Origin: Novosphingobium sp. 9
GTDB taxonomy: Bacteria; Pseudomonadota; Alphaproteobacteria; Sphingomonadales; Sphingomonadaceae
NCBI RefSeq assembly: GCF_025340265.1
Contig: NZ_CP022708.1
Coordinates: 705,501 to 769,500 of the forward strand
Direction: 5' to 3'
DNA length: 64,000 nucleotides
The translations under genes and the position numbers were made by a program. Under the pieces are notes generated by a model. It ran no database searches, was not told the origin of the DNA, and was given only the letters and a program-made list of their open reading frames with translations. Shown one piece after another: positions 16,742-26,518 of the stretch (its first letter is position 1; every line of letters begins with the position of its first letter).

Positions 16742-17752
16742 TCAGTCCTGATCACGATCATCCCGGTAGGGATGTACGACATCGTGGGCGGGCCGTGACA
16801 GAGCCAGAAACGTCACGCGGGCGCGGCCGGTGCCGATGGTGCCTGCTTTCGCACCGGGCCGCGTCACCTGAAGATAGGCGCCCGCCTTGAAGTAGAGCGC
16901 CTTGCCCGGCCAGAACGGCCCGATCGGATCGCTGCCGGCATATTCGATGCCCTTGTACCGCACCCGTACCTGCAGCCGCTCGGCATTTGCATCGATGGTA
17001 TAGGTGAAGGGCTTGCCGAGCGGAATATCCGGCTCCGAACCATCCTTTGCCGTCAGCTTGAACACCGTTTCCTCGCGATCCTCACCCGCCTTGTCATCGA
17101 CGAAGAACAGCGATCCGTCCTGCGAGTAATACAGGCGGCAAAGCTCGTCCTTCGGGCCGTGGATCTGGCCGATCACCACGCGGGCGGGGCGGGCGTCCTT
17201 CGGCTTGTCCGTCTCGTTCTTGTCGCTGTCATCGTCATTGGCATCGTCCCCGGAAGTATCGGAGGCGTCGAGCGATGTGTCGGGCAGTTCATCCACCTGC
17301 ACGCGCGCAGAGAAGCGGCCCGCATCTGCCACGGTCCATGCGTATTCGTGCCCGGCCCCGTCCATCTCGCGCAGTTCGGAGCGGGGGTATTTGGTGCCCC
17401 TGGTCATCGCGCCCTCGACGGGAACGGTGAACGCGATGGAATTGCGCGCCGCCTCGAACCATGGCGGCACGGAAAGCCCGGTCAGGCGGTAGAGTTCTAC
17501 CGCATCATGTTCGCCGCTGACCTCGCCCGCTTCGTTGACGGGCAGGGTGATCTTCCACATCGAGAGGTCGATCTTCGAGGGCGGCCCATGCCGCACGCCG
17601 GGCAACCGCTCCTCGATGGGCGGCTTATCCTCCTGCGATGCCGCTTCTCCGGCAGTGCTTTCCATCCGGTCCTGCGCGCAGGCGACCGTCGCGATCAGGC
17701 CGAACAGCGCAGCGAAAAGCGAGGATCGAAGCGGAAGACGACCGCGCAGCAT
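16742..17752 (-). CDS. polysaccharide lyase family 7 (alginate lyase), secreted
   Basis: A 336-residue secreted lyase that would cleave alginate by beta-elimination. The three PL7 signature strands are all present: R-S-E-L-R-E-M at 124-130, Q-I-H at 196-198, and Y-F-K-A-G-A-Y-L-Q at 287-295. Catalytic residues expected in the family (Arg/Gln/His/Tyr of those motifs) are therefore intact. The signal peptide runs to about residue 26. The ATVAC-AQ site is a weak lipobox, so a lipoprotein is possible. Odd feature: residues about 158-188 form an Asp-rich, low-complexity insertion inside the catalytic domain. The receptor upstream on the same strand is separated by a strong terminator. Confidence 0.88.
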   Translation of the reverse strand: MLRGRLPLRSSLFAALFGLIATVACAQDRMESTAGEAASQEDKPPIEERLPGVRHGPPSKIDLSMWKITLPVNEAGEVSGEHDAVELYRLTGLSVPPWFEAARNSIAFTVPVEGAMTRGTKYPRSELREMDGAGHEYAWTVADAGRFSARVQVDELPDTSLDASDTSGDDANDDDSDKNETDKPKDARPARVVIGQIHGPKDELCRLYYSQDGSLFFVDDKAGEDREETVFKLTAKDGSEPDIPLGKPFTYTIDANAERLQVRVRYKGIEYAGSDPIGPFWPGKALYFKAGAYLQVTRPGAKAGTIGTGRARVTFLALSRPAHDVVHPYRDDRDQD

Positions 17753-17889
17753 TCGAGAGAGCCCCCTTCAGACGCCAGCAACGACGCCAGTGATGGCCCG
17801 AATGACCATTCGTTGCGATGCAGCATAGGGGCGGTTCCAGAGGCAGGGTATCGCCGATGCCCCCGGAACGGAGCTTGCGAGGCAAGAAT

Positions 17890-17924
17890 GGCACCGCGAC
17901 GGATCAAAAAACCGTCGCGGTGCC
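17890..17924 (-). terminator. terminator downstream of the ZnuD-like receptor
   Basis: A perfect 13-bp stem (GGCACCGCGACGG and its complement) with a 9-base loop containing six A on the + strand (T-run on the - strand). It lies 20 bases after the receptor stop codon. Confidence 0.75.
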
Positions 17925-17943
17925 GGTAAGAGCGGGTAATAGG

Positions 17944-19986
17944 TTACGGCAGTGCGATGCGCGTCACGAAGCGCACGTTGCGACCGGGGGCCTCGACCTC
18001 GTCCTTGTTGAGCGCGGCGGCATCGCGCTGCACGTCGTCGGTCAGGTTCTGGCCCACGATCGCGAACTCGACGTTCGGGTGCTGGGTGAACGGACGCCAG
18101 GCGACCTGCATGCCAAGGTCGTAGTAGCTGCCGGTGGCCGTATCATAATCGCCGAAGTCGTCCTGACGGCCGACGTACTTCAGCATCATGCCCATATCGA
18201 ACTTCTTGCTCTTGAAGTCGACGCCGCCGCCCACGCGGAACGGGGGGATGCGGGGTACGTTGCTGCCGTCGTCCAGCGTGGCGCGCACATAGTCGCCCAT
18301 GGCCTTGAGCGTGAAGGTGCCCTGATCGGTGGACACCAGATCGTAGCTCGCCTGCCCCTCGACACCGCGGAAGTGCGCATCCTGCTGGCGGTAGAACAGC
18401 TCCTTGAGATCGCCGTCGCCACCAACCGAGCACACGCCGTCATCGTCGCACATGCGGCCCGTCAGGTCGCCGTAGATGAAGTTGTGGAACCAGGTGGAGT
18501 AGACGCTGCCCTCGAAGTGGAAGGCGCCCGAATTGATGCGCAGGCTGGCTTCGAGCGAATTCGCGCGCTCGATCTTGAGCGTGGGATCGCCGGTCTCGTA
18601 CGTGTTCGGGCCGTCATGGCCGCCGCGTGCGAACAGCTCGGTCTGCGCGGGAGCACGCCCGGTGCTGGAGAACGTCAGGCCCAGCTTCACAGCGTTGCTG
18701 GCGGTCCACAGCGCGCCGATGGCGCCGCTGACAGGCGTGAAGCTCGTGTTGGTGGGAACGTTGCTGGCAGGCGTGCCGTCCACCGTCACATGCTCGATGC
18801 GGCCACTGCCCTGCAGCTTGAGGCTGTCGGTCAGCGGCATCTCGGTGAAGATGTAGCCCGCCTCGCTCTCGGTGGTGGTGGGATAGAGATACGAGGCATC
18901 GTCGCCCACGGCGGAGAAGTCGCGATGGGTGTACTCGCCGCCGATCGCGGTGTTCGAAAGCGGGCCGATGGCGCCCAGCTTCAGTTCCGCGTGGCCGTCG
19001 AACTCCTTGTTGTGGAAGGTCGTGTCGACGGTGCCGTCGGGCTCGACTTCCTTGTGCTGGTAGTTCGCATAGGAGCCGTCGAACGTCAGCGTCTGGAGCA
19101 GGCCCGAGCCGAGATCGATGCTGTCGCGGCTGATGTACTTGGTCTGCTTCATCACGATATGCGTGGTGTCGCTGGGGATGCCGTAGTCGGCATTGTACTG
19201 CACGACCGCGGCGCCGATGTGGCTGTCACCGAAGAAGTAGGAGCCGCCCAGCGAGCCGCCGTGCGCGTGATCCCACGAGTTGTCCTGCGTGCCGTCCGGC
19301 GTGTCGTAATCGCCCGCGTGGCGATAGAAGGCATCGGCGTGGAGCGCGAAGTCGCCCACCTTGGCATCGACCAGCCCTGAGGTCTCTGCGGTATCGGCAT
19401 TGGTGCCGTAACTGCCGTTGAGTTCGCCCGAGATCGTCTCGGCAGGCAGCTTCATCGGCACGCGGTTGTTGAGCACGTTGACGACGCCGCCGATGGCCTG
19501 GCTGCCATAGCGCAGGGTGCCCGCGCCGCGCACGACCTCGATATCCTGCGCTGCCAGCGGGTCGATCGGCACGCCGTGGTCGGGGCCGATGTCGGACACG
19601 TCGGAACTGCTCGAACCGTCCTCAAGGATGCGTACGCGGGTCGAATCCATGCCGCGGATGATCGGGCGGCTGGCGCCGGTGGCAAAGCCGGTGGCCGAGA
19701 TGCCCGGCACGTTGGCGAGCGAATCCGCGATGCTGGCGCCGCCCGCCATCAGCACGGTGTCGCGGTCGATCTTGGTCGCGATCGCGGGGGTATCGTTGAT
19801 GTCGGCATTGAACGGCGAGGCGGTGACGACGATGGTGTTGGTCGTGGCGGCAGACTTTGCGGTGCTGCCCGCAGTGGGGGCGGTGCTGCCCGCAGCAGTC
19901 GTTGCAGTCGTCTGCTGGGCCAGCGCCAGCGCAGGGGTAAGGGCGGCGGCGAGCGCCACGCCGGAGAGAAGAACGGTACGCATCAT
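17944..19986 (-). CDS. TonB-dependent receptor, ZnuD-like (probable zinc uptake)
   Basis: A 680-residue outer-membrane receptor with a signal peptide (AALTPALALAQQ), the TonB box TNTIVVTASPF, and a plug that reads SRPIIRGMDSTRVRILEDG, SDIGPDHGVPIDPL and GTLRYGSQAIGGVVNVLNNR. The 'SPDH' segment and short plug are typical of ZnuD, the zinc receptor, rather than siderophore receptors. His/Asp-rich extracellular stretches (NSWDHAHGG, a CDDDGVC loop) could bind metal. It follows a DUF2946-like gene by 93 bases on the same strand and is divergent from a paralogous receptor. The barrel ends in an unusual final residue (IALP) instead of an aromatic one. Confidence 0.85.
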   Translation of the reverse strand: MMRTVLLSGVALAAALTPALALAQQTTATTAAGSTAPTAGSTAKSAATTNTIVVTASPFNADINDTPAIATKIDRDTVLMAGGASIADSLANVPGISATGFATGASRPIIRGMDSTRVRILEDGSSSSDVSDIGPDHGVPIDPLAAQDIEVVRGAGTLRYGSQAIGGVVNVLNNRVPMKLPAETISGELNGSYGTNADTAETSGLVDAKVGDFALHADAFYRHAGDYDTPDGTQDNSWDHAHGGSLGGSYFFGDSHIGAAVVQYNADYGIPSDTTHIVMKQTKYISRDSIDLGSGLLQTLTFDGSYANYQHKEVEPDGTVDTTFHNKEFDGHAELKLGAIGPLSNTAIGGEYTHRDFSAVGDDASYLYPTTTESEAGYIFTEMPLTDSLKLQGSGRIEHVTVDGTPASNVPTNTSFTPVSGAIGALWTASNAVKLGLTFSSTGRAPAQTELFARGGHDGPNTYETGDPTLKIERANSLEASLRINSGAFHFEGSVYSTWFHNFIYGDLTGRMCDDDGVCSVGGDGDLKELFYRQQDAHFRGVEGQASYDLVSTDQGTFTLKAMGDYVRATLDDGSNVPRIPPFRVGGGVDFKSKKFDMGMMLKYVGRQDDFGDYDTATGSYYDLGMQVAWRPFTQHPNVEFAIVGQNLTDDVQRDAAALNKDEVEAPGRNVRFVTRIALP

Positions 19987-20079
19987 GTAACTCCGTGAAC
20001 CTTGGGCGCTGCGTATTTCGGTGTGTCTCGCAACGCCGGTTCGGCCCCGAAACCGTGGGGCCGGTATCAGTCAAAAAGG

Positions 20080-20478
20080 TCAGGTCCGGGAGGAGGCAGG
20101 CGGCCCCCGGATGCGCGAGCGCGCAGGGGCGGTCTGGGCGTGACCGACAGGGCGCAACACCGGGGAGGGTGCGACGTGATCCGGCTGGAGAGGTGCGAAC
20201 TCGAAGGGCTCGGGCGCGAGGTAATGGCCCGAAAGGGCCTCCTCGCGGCAAAGCGGGCATTGCGCGGGATCGTCGCCGTCGCCCGGATGGCGGTGCGTGA
20301 GGATAGGCGCGGCGTGGGAGACTTTGTGTCCCTCCAGCGCCGGGCCCAAAACAGGTGCCGGTAGTTGCGGCGGCGGCAGATGGGCGATGGCATGGGCCTG
20401 CACCATCAGGCTCTGCGCCACGATCAGCAGCACCAGCAGCCATACCAGACGCACAGACGCTACAGCGCGTTCACCCAA
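20080..20478 (-). CDS. DUF2946-like small exported protein
   Basis: A 132-residue protein with an N-terminal signal or anchor helix (VWLLVLLIVAQSLMVQAHA), several histidines (HAIAH, HKVSH, THRH), a CPLC motif (C74, C77) and a C-terminal RGPPAS. This arrangement matches the DUF2946 group, small exported proteins with a CxxC and a final 'RGPP' that often stand beside metal-related TonB receptors. It is the first gene of the operon with the ZnuD-like receptor. The His and Cys content suggests binding of zinc or copper in the periplasm, but no function is established. Confidence 0.65.
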   Translation of the reverse strand: MGERAVASVRLVWLLVLLIVAQSLMVQAHAIAHLPPPQLPAPVLGPALEGHKVSHAAPILTHRHPGDGDDPAQCPLCREEALSGHYLAPEPFEFAPLQPDHVAPSPVLRPVGHAQTAPARSRIRGPPASSRT

Positions 20479-20543
20479 AGGGGATGCGCTGCCGTTCCGG
20501 CAGAAGGCATGGTGAATCGGGTGAGGCTCATCGTTGCTGGATT

Positions 20544-20561
20544 GTTACGTTATCACATAGC
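20544..20561. promoter_or_regulatory. possible Zur-type operator (weak)
   Basis: GTTACGTTATCACATAGC, an imperfect dyad (6 of 9 pairs), 66 bases upstream of the DUF2946-like gene. Its core resembles alphaproteobacterial Zur palindromes of the form GTTATgTTATAACATAAC. It is weaker than the second site in the same intergenic region. Confidence 0.3.
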
Positions 20562-20600
20562 ATTGCGTCAATCGTTTTGAGGCGCTAGAGGGGTATTGCG

Positions 20601-20621
20601 ACAACGATACGTTGTATCATT
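20601..20621. promoter_or_regulatory. candidate Zur operator shared with the ZIP gene
   Basis: Two overlapping perfect palindromes: ACAACG-ATA-CGTTGT (20601-20615) and GATAC-GTT-GTATC (20606-20618). The 16-mer GATACGTTGTATCATT (20606-20621) matches the site before the ZIP transporter (27371-27386) at 13 of 16 positions. It lies 26 bases before the start of the second receptor. Confidence 0.5.
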
Positions 20622-20646
20622 ACAGCTCTAAAGGAGGAATAGTCGG

Positions 20647-22808
20647 GTGCGACAGATGAGGGTTTCGGTCAGGGCGGCGGCGCTGGCCGGATGCACGCTG
20701 GCGGCATGGTTGCCCACGGTGGGCCATGCCGAGGATGCGGCTGCCGCATCTTCGGCAGTTCAGGCAGAGGATCAGGACAGCTACCATCGGCGTCCGGGTG
20801 ACGACATCATCGTGACGGGGGTGCTGCCGATGCGGCGTCAGGATACGCTTTCGGGCGTCGCGGTGCTTCAGGGCGAGGCGCTGACCCGCGCGGTGCGTCC
20901 GTCTATCGGCGAGACGCTGGCGCACGAGGCAGGCGTTTCCGCCACCTCGTTCGGCCCAGCGCCTCGCGTCCGGTGTTGCGCGGCCTTCAGGGCGAGCGCG
21001 TGCGCGTGCTGAGCGACGGGATCGGCTCGATCGACGTGTCGAACACCTCGGTCGACCATGCGACGGTGGTGAACCCGCTGCTGGCCGAGCGGATCGAAGT
21101 GCTGCGCGGGCCGCAGTCGCTGCTCTATGGTTCGTCCGCGATCGGCGGCGTGGTCAATGTGATCGACCGCCGTATCCCGCGCGACGTGCCGGACGAGCCC
21201 TACCACGTCTCGGCGCTGGCGGGCTACGGCTCGGCGGCGAAGGAGCGTTCGGTCGCAGGCTCGGTCGATGTGCCGCTGGACAGGCACTGGGTGCTCCATG
21301 CCGACGGCAGCTATCTCAAGAGCGACGACATGCGCATTGGCGGCCATGCGCTGACCCCGGCATTGCGCGCGCAGGCGCTGGCCTCCGCCCAGCTTCCCGC
21401 AGAAGACGCGGAAGAGGGTGAGGAGCCGATCGATTTCGCCGCCAATGCGGCAGTGAAGGGCAAGCTGCCCAACTCGCAGGCCAAGACCTGGACCGCAGGC
21501 GCAGGCCTTGCCTATATCGGTGACAGCGGCTCGTTCGGGGTGTCCTATGGCCACTACGACAGCCTCTATGGCGTGCCGATCCGCTTTGCGACCGAGCCGG
21601 GCGCCGAACAGGAAGCGCCGCGCCTCAGCCTCGTGCAGGATCGCGTCGATGCCCGCGCCGAGATCAATGCGGGCGGCAGCGTGATCGACAAGGTGACGCT
21701 GCGTCTGGGCTATGCCGATTACCACCACTTCGAGCTGGAAGAGAGCGGGGAAGTCGGCACCGCGTTCTACAGCAAGGGCATGGAAGGGCGCCTCGAACTC
21801 GCCCAGACCAGGCATGGCGTCTGGCGCGGTGTTACGGGCGTCCAGATGTTCACCCGCGATTTCAACGTGGTGGGCGAGGAAGCCTTCCTGCCCAAGAACG
21901 CGACCGAACAGTACGGCCTGTTCACCCTGCAGGAGCTGGACTACGGCGCGCTGAAGATCGAGGCCGGTGCCCGGATCGAGCACACGTTCCTCTCGGCAAG
22001 CCCCAGTGCGGAGCAGTCGGACCAGTTCTTCTCCGGCTCGCGCAGCTTCGATGCCTTCTCGGGCTCGCTCGGCGCGTCCTATGGTCTTTCGGACAACTGG
22101 CGCGTCGGCCTCAACGTCTCGCGCACCGAGCGTGCCCCGGCGGCGGAAGAGCTGTTCGCCAATGGCCCGCATGCCGGGACCGAAGCCTATGAGGTCGGCG
22201 ATCCCGACTTCAAGCTGGAGCGCGCGGTCAGCGTCGAGGCGACGCTGCGCGGGCAGGGCGAGGGCTATACTTTCGAAGCCTCGGCCTACCACACCTGGTT
22301 CTCGAACTTCATCTACGAGGATCTGACCGGCGCAATCGAGGACGGTCTGCCCGTCTATGCCTTCCATCAGGCCGATGCGCGCTACTATGGCTTCGAGGCG
22401 CAGGGCTCGCTGACGCTGGCGAGCATCGGGCAGGCGAAGATCGTCGGCGATGCGCTGGGTGACTGGGTTCATGCCGAAGTGGTCGGCGTCGGCCCTGCGC
22501 CGCGCATCCCGCCCTTGCGCGTGCTGGGCGGCCTCACCGTGCAGACCCCGATGGTCGACGTGCGCGGCGAGGTGGAACATGCCTGGAAGCAGGACCGCAC
22601 CTCCGAGTTCGAGACGACGACGCCCGGCTACACGATGGTCAATGCCTCGGCGACGATCCGTCCGTGGGGCAAGGAGCGCCCGCTCAGCTTCGTGGTCTCG
22701 GCGAACAACATCTTCGATGTCGTCGCCCGCCGCGCCGCCTCGTTCCTCAAGGACTACGCCCCGCTTTCGGGCCGCGACATCCGCGTGACCGCAAAGCTGG
22801 ACTTCTGA
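20647..22808 (+). pseudogene. TonB-dependent receptor, second ZnuD-like paralogue, one-base frameshift
   Basis: Starts at a GTG placed 9 bases after a near-perfect ribosome-binding site (AAGGAGG, 20631-20637). An ATG 9 bases later is too far from it. Frame one has a signal peptide (LPTVGHAED), the TonB box DDIIVTGVLP and the start of the plug to ATSFGPA. It then turns to Cys/Arg-rich noise and stops at 21012. The next frame resumes exactly at SRPVLRGLQGERVRVLSDG and runs to a proper aromatic end (TAKLDF). Restoring one G at about 20959-20962 gives FGPGASRP, the usual plug string. The intact protein would be about 720 residues. It is divergent from the first ZnuD-like operon and probably shares its metal control. 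Confidence 0.85.
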
Positions 22809-22814
22809 TCAGCG

Positions 22815-22850
22815 AAAACCCCGGCCGGATGCTAATCCGGCCGGGGTTTT
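22815..22850. terminator. strong bidirectional intrinsic terminator
   Basis: A perfect 16-bp inverted repeat (AAAACCCCGGCCGGAT and its complement) with a GCTA loop, between the stop codons of the convergent receptor and GDPD genes. The stem itself ends in A4/T4 and the + strand continues TTTTCTCT. Confidence 0.9.
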
Positions 22851-22858
22851 CTCTATGC

Positions 22859-24021
22859 TTACGCCATCCCGTCCACGGCCTGACGGCCAAGACCGGGATC
22901 GTCGGTGAAGAACGAATCAATGCCGGTCGCGATCAGGCGGCGCATGAACGCGACGGTCGCCTTGTCCTGCCGCGCGGCATCGCCGCCGGGGCCCTGAAAG
23001 TCGGTGGGCAGGAACTTGTTCTCCGGGCGCACCGTCCAGGTCGAGACGAGCAGACCCGCCGCATGGGCATCGCGCACCAGCGAGGTCGGCTTGCCGAGCG
23101 GCCCCATCTTGCCGGTGATATCGCCGAACGGGATGATCCCCTGCAGGACCGGGGCAACCCAGTCGGCATAAGTCTTCATCTCGGCAAGCCCCGCAGGCGT
23201 CTGCATCTGGTTGAACGTCAGCGTGCCACCTGTGGCCACCACGTCTGCCGGACGCATGTCCAGCGGCACCGTCAGCTGGAGCAGTTGCAGCTTGCTGTAG
23301 GCGCCGATGCGCGGGCGCAGCCACTTGAGGTTGCCCACCTCGAAGCTCTGCACGATCACTGGCGCGGTCGAGAGGTAGTGGCTCGCCGCCACCCGGTCGA
23401 GAAAGCGCTGTTCCTGCGGCAGACCGATCTTCGCGAAGTAGGTCGAGTGCTTGATCTCGGGGATGAGGCCGATCGTGCGGCCGCGCGCCGCGCTTTCGGC
23501 GGCCACGAAATCGGCGATCTCTTCCAGCGTCAGCAGCTGGAACTGGCCCGAGTAGCTGTTGCTTTCCGGGCGGAAGTTCCCGAGCCGCTCGATCGCCCGC
23601 AGCGTCTTGATCTCGGCGAGGGTGAAGTCCTCGGTAAACCAGCCGGTGATCTTCTGTCCGTCGACGACCTTGGTGGTGCGGCGGTCGGCGAACTCGGGAT
23701 GATCAGCGACGTTGGTGGTCTCGGCGATGTTGTTCTCATGCCGGGCGATCAGCGCGCCGTCCCTGGTCGAGACAAGATCGGGCTCGACGAAGTCCGCGCC
23801 CTGCTGGATCGCCTTGGCATAGGAGCCCAGCGTATGCTCGGGCCGCAGCGCCGAGCAGCCGCGATGGCCGATGACGAGCGGTTTCTTCTTTGCCGCCGCC
23901 GCCTTGCTCGCCGCGAGTACGGGGCCCGCAGCGCCAAGCGCCGCCCGGTGAGGGCGACGCCGGCTCCGGCGCGGATCAGGCCGCGCCGGGAGAGGTTGGT
24001 TTCAGTCGTCTCGCTCGTCAT
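22859..24021 (-). pseudogene. glycerophosphodiester phosphodiesterase, exported, frameshift in the signal peptide
   Basis: A GlpQ-type enzyme that hydrolyses glycerophosphodiesters to glycerol-3-phosphate and an alcohol. Catalytic strings are VIGHRGCSALRPEHT (first His/Arg pair), FVEPDLV (metal Glu/Asp) and IARHEN (second His). Near the C-terminus is STWTVRPENK and the family end TDDPGLG. Translation starts at ATG 24021, MTSETTETNLSRRGLIRAG, a probable Tat signal (SRRGLIR). That frame loses homology after ALTG, and the correct frame starts at AALGAAGPVLAA. One G lost at about 23944-23947 explains it. It follows the upstream receptor gene by only 2 bases, so both form an operon, probably for phosphodiester or phosphate scavenging. 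Confidence 0.85.
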
Positions 24022-24023
24022 GC

Positions 24024-26435
24024 TTACAGCCCCACCGAAAGCGTCAGGAACCACTGGCGCGGTGCGATCGGATAGACCGCGTAGACAGAGCTAGGCTGGC
24101 TGATCGAGATCGTCGAGGCGCCCTTGACGTCGAAGATGTTGGTGACGTTCAGCGCCAGCGAGGCCTTCTGCAAGTGCACGAGGCTGGCGGGCAGGTCCAC
24201 CGCGACGCGCCCGTTCGACATGAAGTACGAACCCACCGAACCGTCGTCGGTATAGGTGGCATAGCGCTTGCCGATGTACATGCCGGTGTATTGCGCCTGG
24301 AACGGCCCGATATTGGCCGAGACCACCGTCTTGCTCATCCACTTGGGGCTGCCCGGAACCTGCTTGCCCGCCGTGGCATAAGTGGTGGTGCCGTTCGAGT
24401 AATCGTCATCGTACTTGGAGTTGTTGTACGACAGGCCCTCGTAGACCGAGAAGATGCCACCGATACCCAGCGTGACCGCGGCGTCCGCGCCGTTGGTGGT
24501 CACGCTGCCGACGTTGAACAGCGAGGTGGTGCCGCCGGTGATCGAGCTGCCGCCAAGGCCGCCGACCGTGGTGCTGACTGCCAGCAGACGGTTCGAGAAG
24601 TCGACGTGGTAGTAGTTCACCTGGGCATCGAGCGAGGAGATGAACGAGCCGGGGAACACGTGGTGGCTGCGCAGACCCACTTCATAAGTCCACGAGGTTT
24701 CCGGCTTGCCGCTCTCCTTGAAGTAGTCGAACGCCGCCTGGCTGCCGGTGCTCCACGGCGCGGTGCCGAAGTTGCGCAGGTTCTTCTGGACGTTGAAGTA
24801 AAGCTGCTCGTGACCGTTGAAGTCGTACTTCGCGCCGATCGCGGGCAGGAACCAGTTGCTGGTGGTGATGCTGCCCGAAGGCAGCGCGCCGACCATGCCG
24901 GAATAGGACCCGGCGACCGGCTGCGTGGGATACCAGCCCTTGGCGTAGACGAGGCTGGACTTCACGCCGCCCTGCACGGTCAGCTTGCTGTTGACGTCCC
25001 ATTCGTCCTGCAGGTGCAGCTGCAGCGCATCGGTGCGGTACTGGAAGCTGTACTGCGTGAACAGCGGGTTGTGCTGCCAGTGATAGGGATCGGTCGGGTT
25101 GTTGACGTCCAGCGCGTACCAGTTGCGCCAGTTGGCGCCGCTGTTGTGCTCGTACCACGCGCCGAACTCGATGTGGTGGTTGGCCACGTTCGCCTTCAGC
25201 GTCGAGACGATACCTTCCCGGTCGATGCGATACTGGGTCACGCGGGTGATATAGCCGCTGCCGCCGGTATCGGCGACCAGTTCGCTGATCGAGTCATTCG
25301 GGAAATAGGCCTGCGCCACCGAAAGCGACTGGCCGAGCGGCCCGGCAACCACGCCCTGACCGTCGTTGTGGTGATAGTACGCCTGGTTCGACCAGCTGAT
25401 GTTGTCGGTGACGTTGGCGTCGTACTTGATGTAGCCGAGATAGTCGGTGCGCAGCGCTGCCGAGAAGTAGTTGCGATAGTTGCTGCCTTCGGCTGCCGGG
25501 GTGTTGCCGTTGGCATCGACGTAGGAGAGCGCTTCCGACCAGTTCGGATAGGTGAACGGGCGGGTGTAGGGCTGGTAGGCCTGTGCAGCGGTCGTCGGGT
25601 TGACGTAGATCGTCGTGGCGTCCTCGTTCGGCTCCTGCTTGTCCGAATAGTCGAAGAACGCGGTCAGCTTGCCGGCGTCGTTCTCGTGAACGTACTTGGC
25701 GTTGAGCTGGTAGCCGCCCTGAACGCCGTTGTAGTCCCACGCACGGGCGCGCTGGCGGGCGAGCGAGACATAGGCGCTCGAACCGCCGTCAGACCCGAAC
25801 GAGCCGAAGTCATAACGGCCATAGCTGCGCGAGGTGCCGTAGCTGCCCACGGTCTGCGCCAGCTGAAGGCCCCGGCGCTTGAGCGGGTCGGACGAGGACA
25901 GTTCGATCGCGCCGCCCAGGTTGTTGAGCGAGGGAATGCCAAGGTCGCCCGCACCGGTGGCGACCACGACATTGCCGATGTTTTCCGAGATCACCGCGCG
26001 CTGCGGCGAAATGCCGGTGATGTTGCCGTAGGCAAGGTCTCCCAGCGGCAGGCCGTCCAAGGTATATCCAAGCTGGCTGATCGCGAAGCCGTGGATGTAG
26101 AGCGACATGTCCTGCTCGTTGTTGCCCCACGGATCGGCCGTCTGGTACATCACGCCGGGCAGCGTCTGGATCGCGCCGAAGGCCGAGACGCCGGGCAGGA
26201 TCTTCTGGATTTCCACACCCGAAAGCTCGGTGGCCGAACGCGTGGTCTTGGCAGAGGTCACGACGATGGCATTCGCTTCACCTGCGTCATCGGCGCCAGC
26301 ATCGGTGGCAGGAGCAGCCGCGGTGGCGGCAGCGGCGTTATCGTCCGCAGCAAGAGCGGGCGAAGCGGCGGCGAGCGTGGCAGTCGCCAATGCGCCCAGC
26401 GACAGCGTGGAAAGGAAACGGCGCGAACCCATCAT
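24024..26435 (-). CDS. TonB-dependent receptor in operon with GDPD
   Basis: An 803-residue receptor: signal peptide to ALAADD, an Ala/Asp-rich linker (residues 30-52), TonB box NAIVVTSAK, plug with SLYIHGFAISQLGYTLDGLPLGD and NNLGGAIELSSSDP, and a large barrel ending LTLSVGL. The plug is divergent from classical siderophore receptors and close to FecA-like/TIGR01785-type carriers. It is the first gene of a two-gene operon with the glycerophosphodiesterase 2 bases downstream. The ligand is therefore probably a phosphorylated organic compound such as a glycerophosphodiester or phospholipid head group. That assignment rests on context only. Two dyads lie in its promoter region. Confidence 0.83.
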   Translation of the reverse strand: MMGSRRFLSTLSLGALATATLAAASPALAADDNAAAATAAAPATDAGADDAGEANAIVVTSAKTTRSATELSGVEIQKILPGVSAFGAIQTLPGVMYQTADPWGNNEQDMSLYIHGFAISQLGYTLDGLPLGDLAYGNITGISPQRAVISENIGNVVVATGAGDLGIPSLNNLGGAIELSSSDPLKRRGLQLAQTVGSYGTSRSYGRYDFGSFGSDGGSSAYVSLARQRARAWDYNGVQGGYQLNAKYVHENDAGKLTAFFDYSDKQEPNEDATTIYVNPTTAAQAYQPYTRPFTYPNWSEALSYVDANGNTPAAEGSNYRNYFSAALRTDYLGYIKYDANVTDNISWSNQAYYHHNDGQGVVAGPLGQSLSVAQAYFPNDSISELVADTGGSGYITRVTQYRIDREGIVSTLKANVANHHIEFGAWYEHNSGANWRNWYALDVNNPTDPYHWQHNPLFTQYSFQYRTDALQLHLQDEWDVNSKLTVQGGVKSSLVYAKGWYPTQPVAGSYSGMVGALPSGSITTSNWFLPAIGAKYDFNGHEQLYFNVQKNLRNFGTAPWSTGSQAAFDYFKESGKPETSWTYEVGLRSHHVFPGSFISSLDAQVNYYHVDFSNRLLAVSTTVGGLGGSSITGGTTSLFNVGSVTTNGADAAVTLGIGGIFSVYEGLSYNNSKYDDDYSNGTTTYATAGKQVPGSPKWMSKTVVSANIGPFQAQYTGMYIGKRYATYTDDGSVGSYFMSNGRVAVDLPASLVHLQKASLALNVTNIFDVKGASTISISQPSSVYAVYPIAPRQWFLTLSVGL

Positions 26436-26518
26436 GATCGAGAATCCCTGAGAGTGCTTTGCAAACGATGCGAGTGATCGTTGGCAGCGCCCGCTAAGGC
26501 CGATTCATGACGCTCTGT

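Noticed and set aside
17818..22580. Long frames antisense to the ZnuD-like receptors (17818-19380 + and 20868-22580 -)
   Set aside because: Valine/arginine/glycine-rich mirror images of coding receptors without motifs.
24174..26477. 767-residue open frame antisense to the receptor-GDPD operon
   Set aside because: No signal peptide, no family motif, and exactly mirrors the receptor gene.
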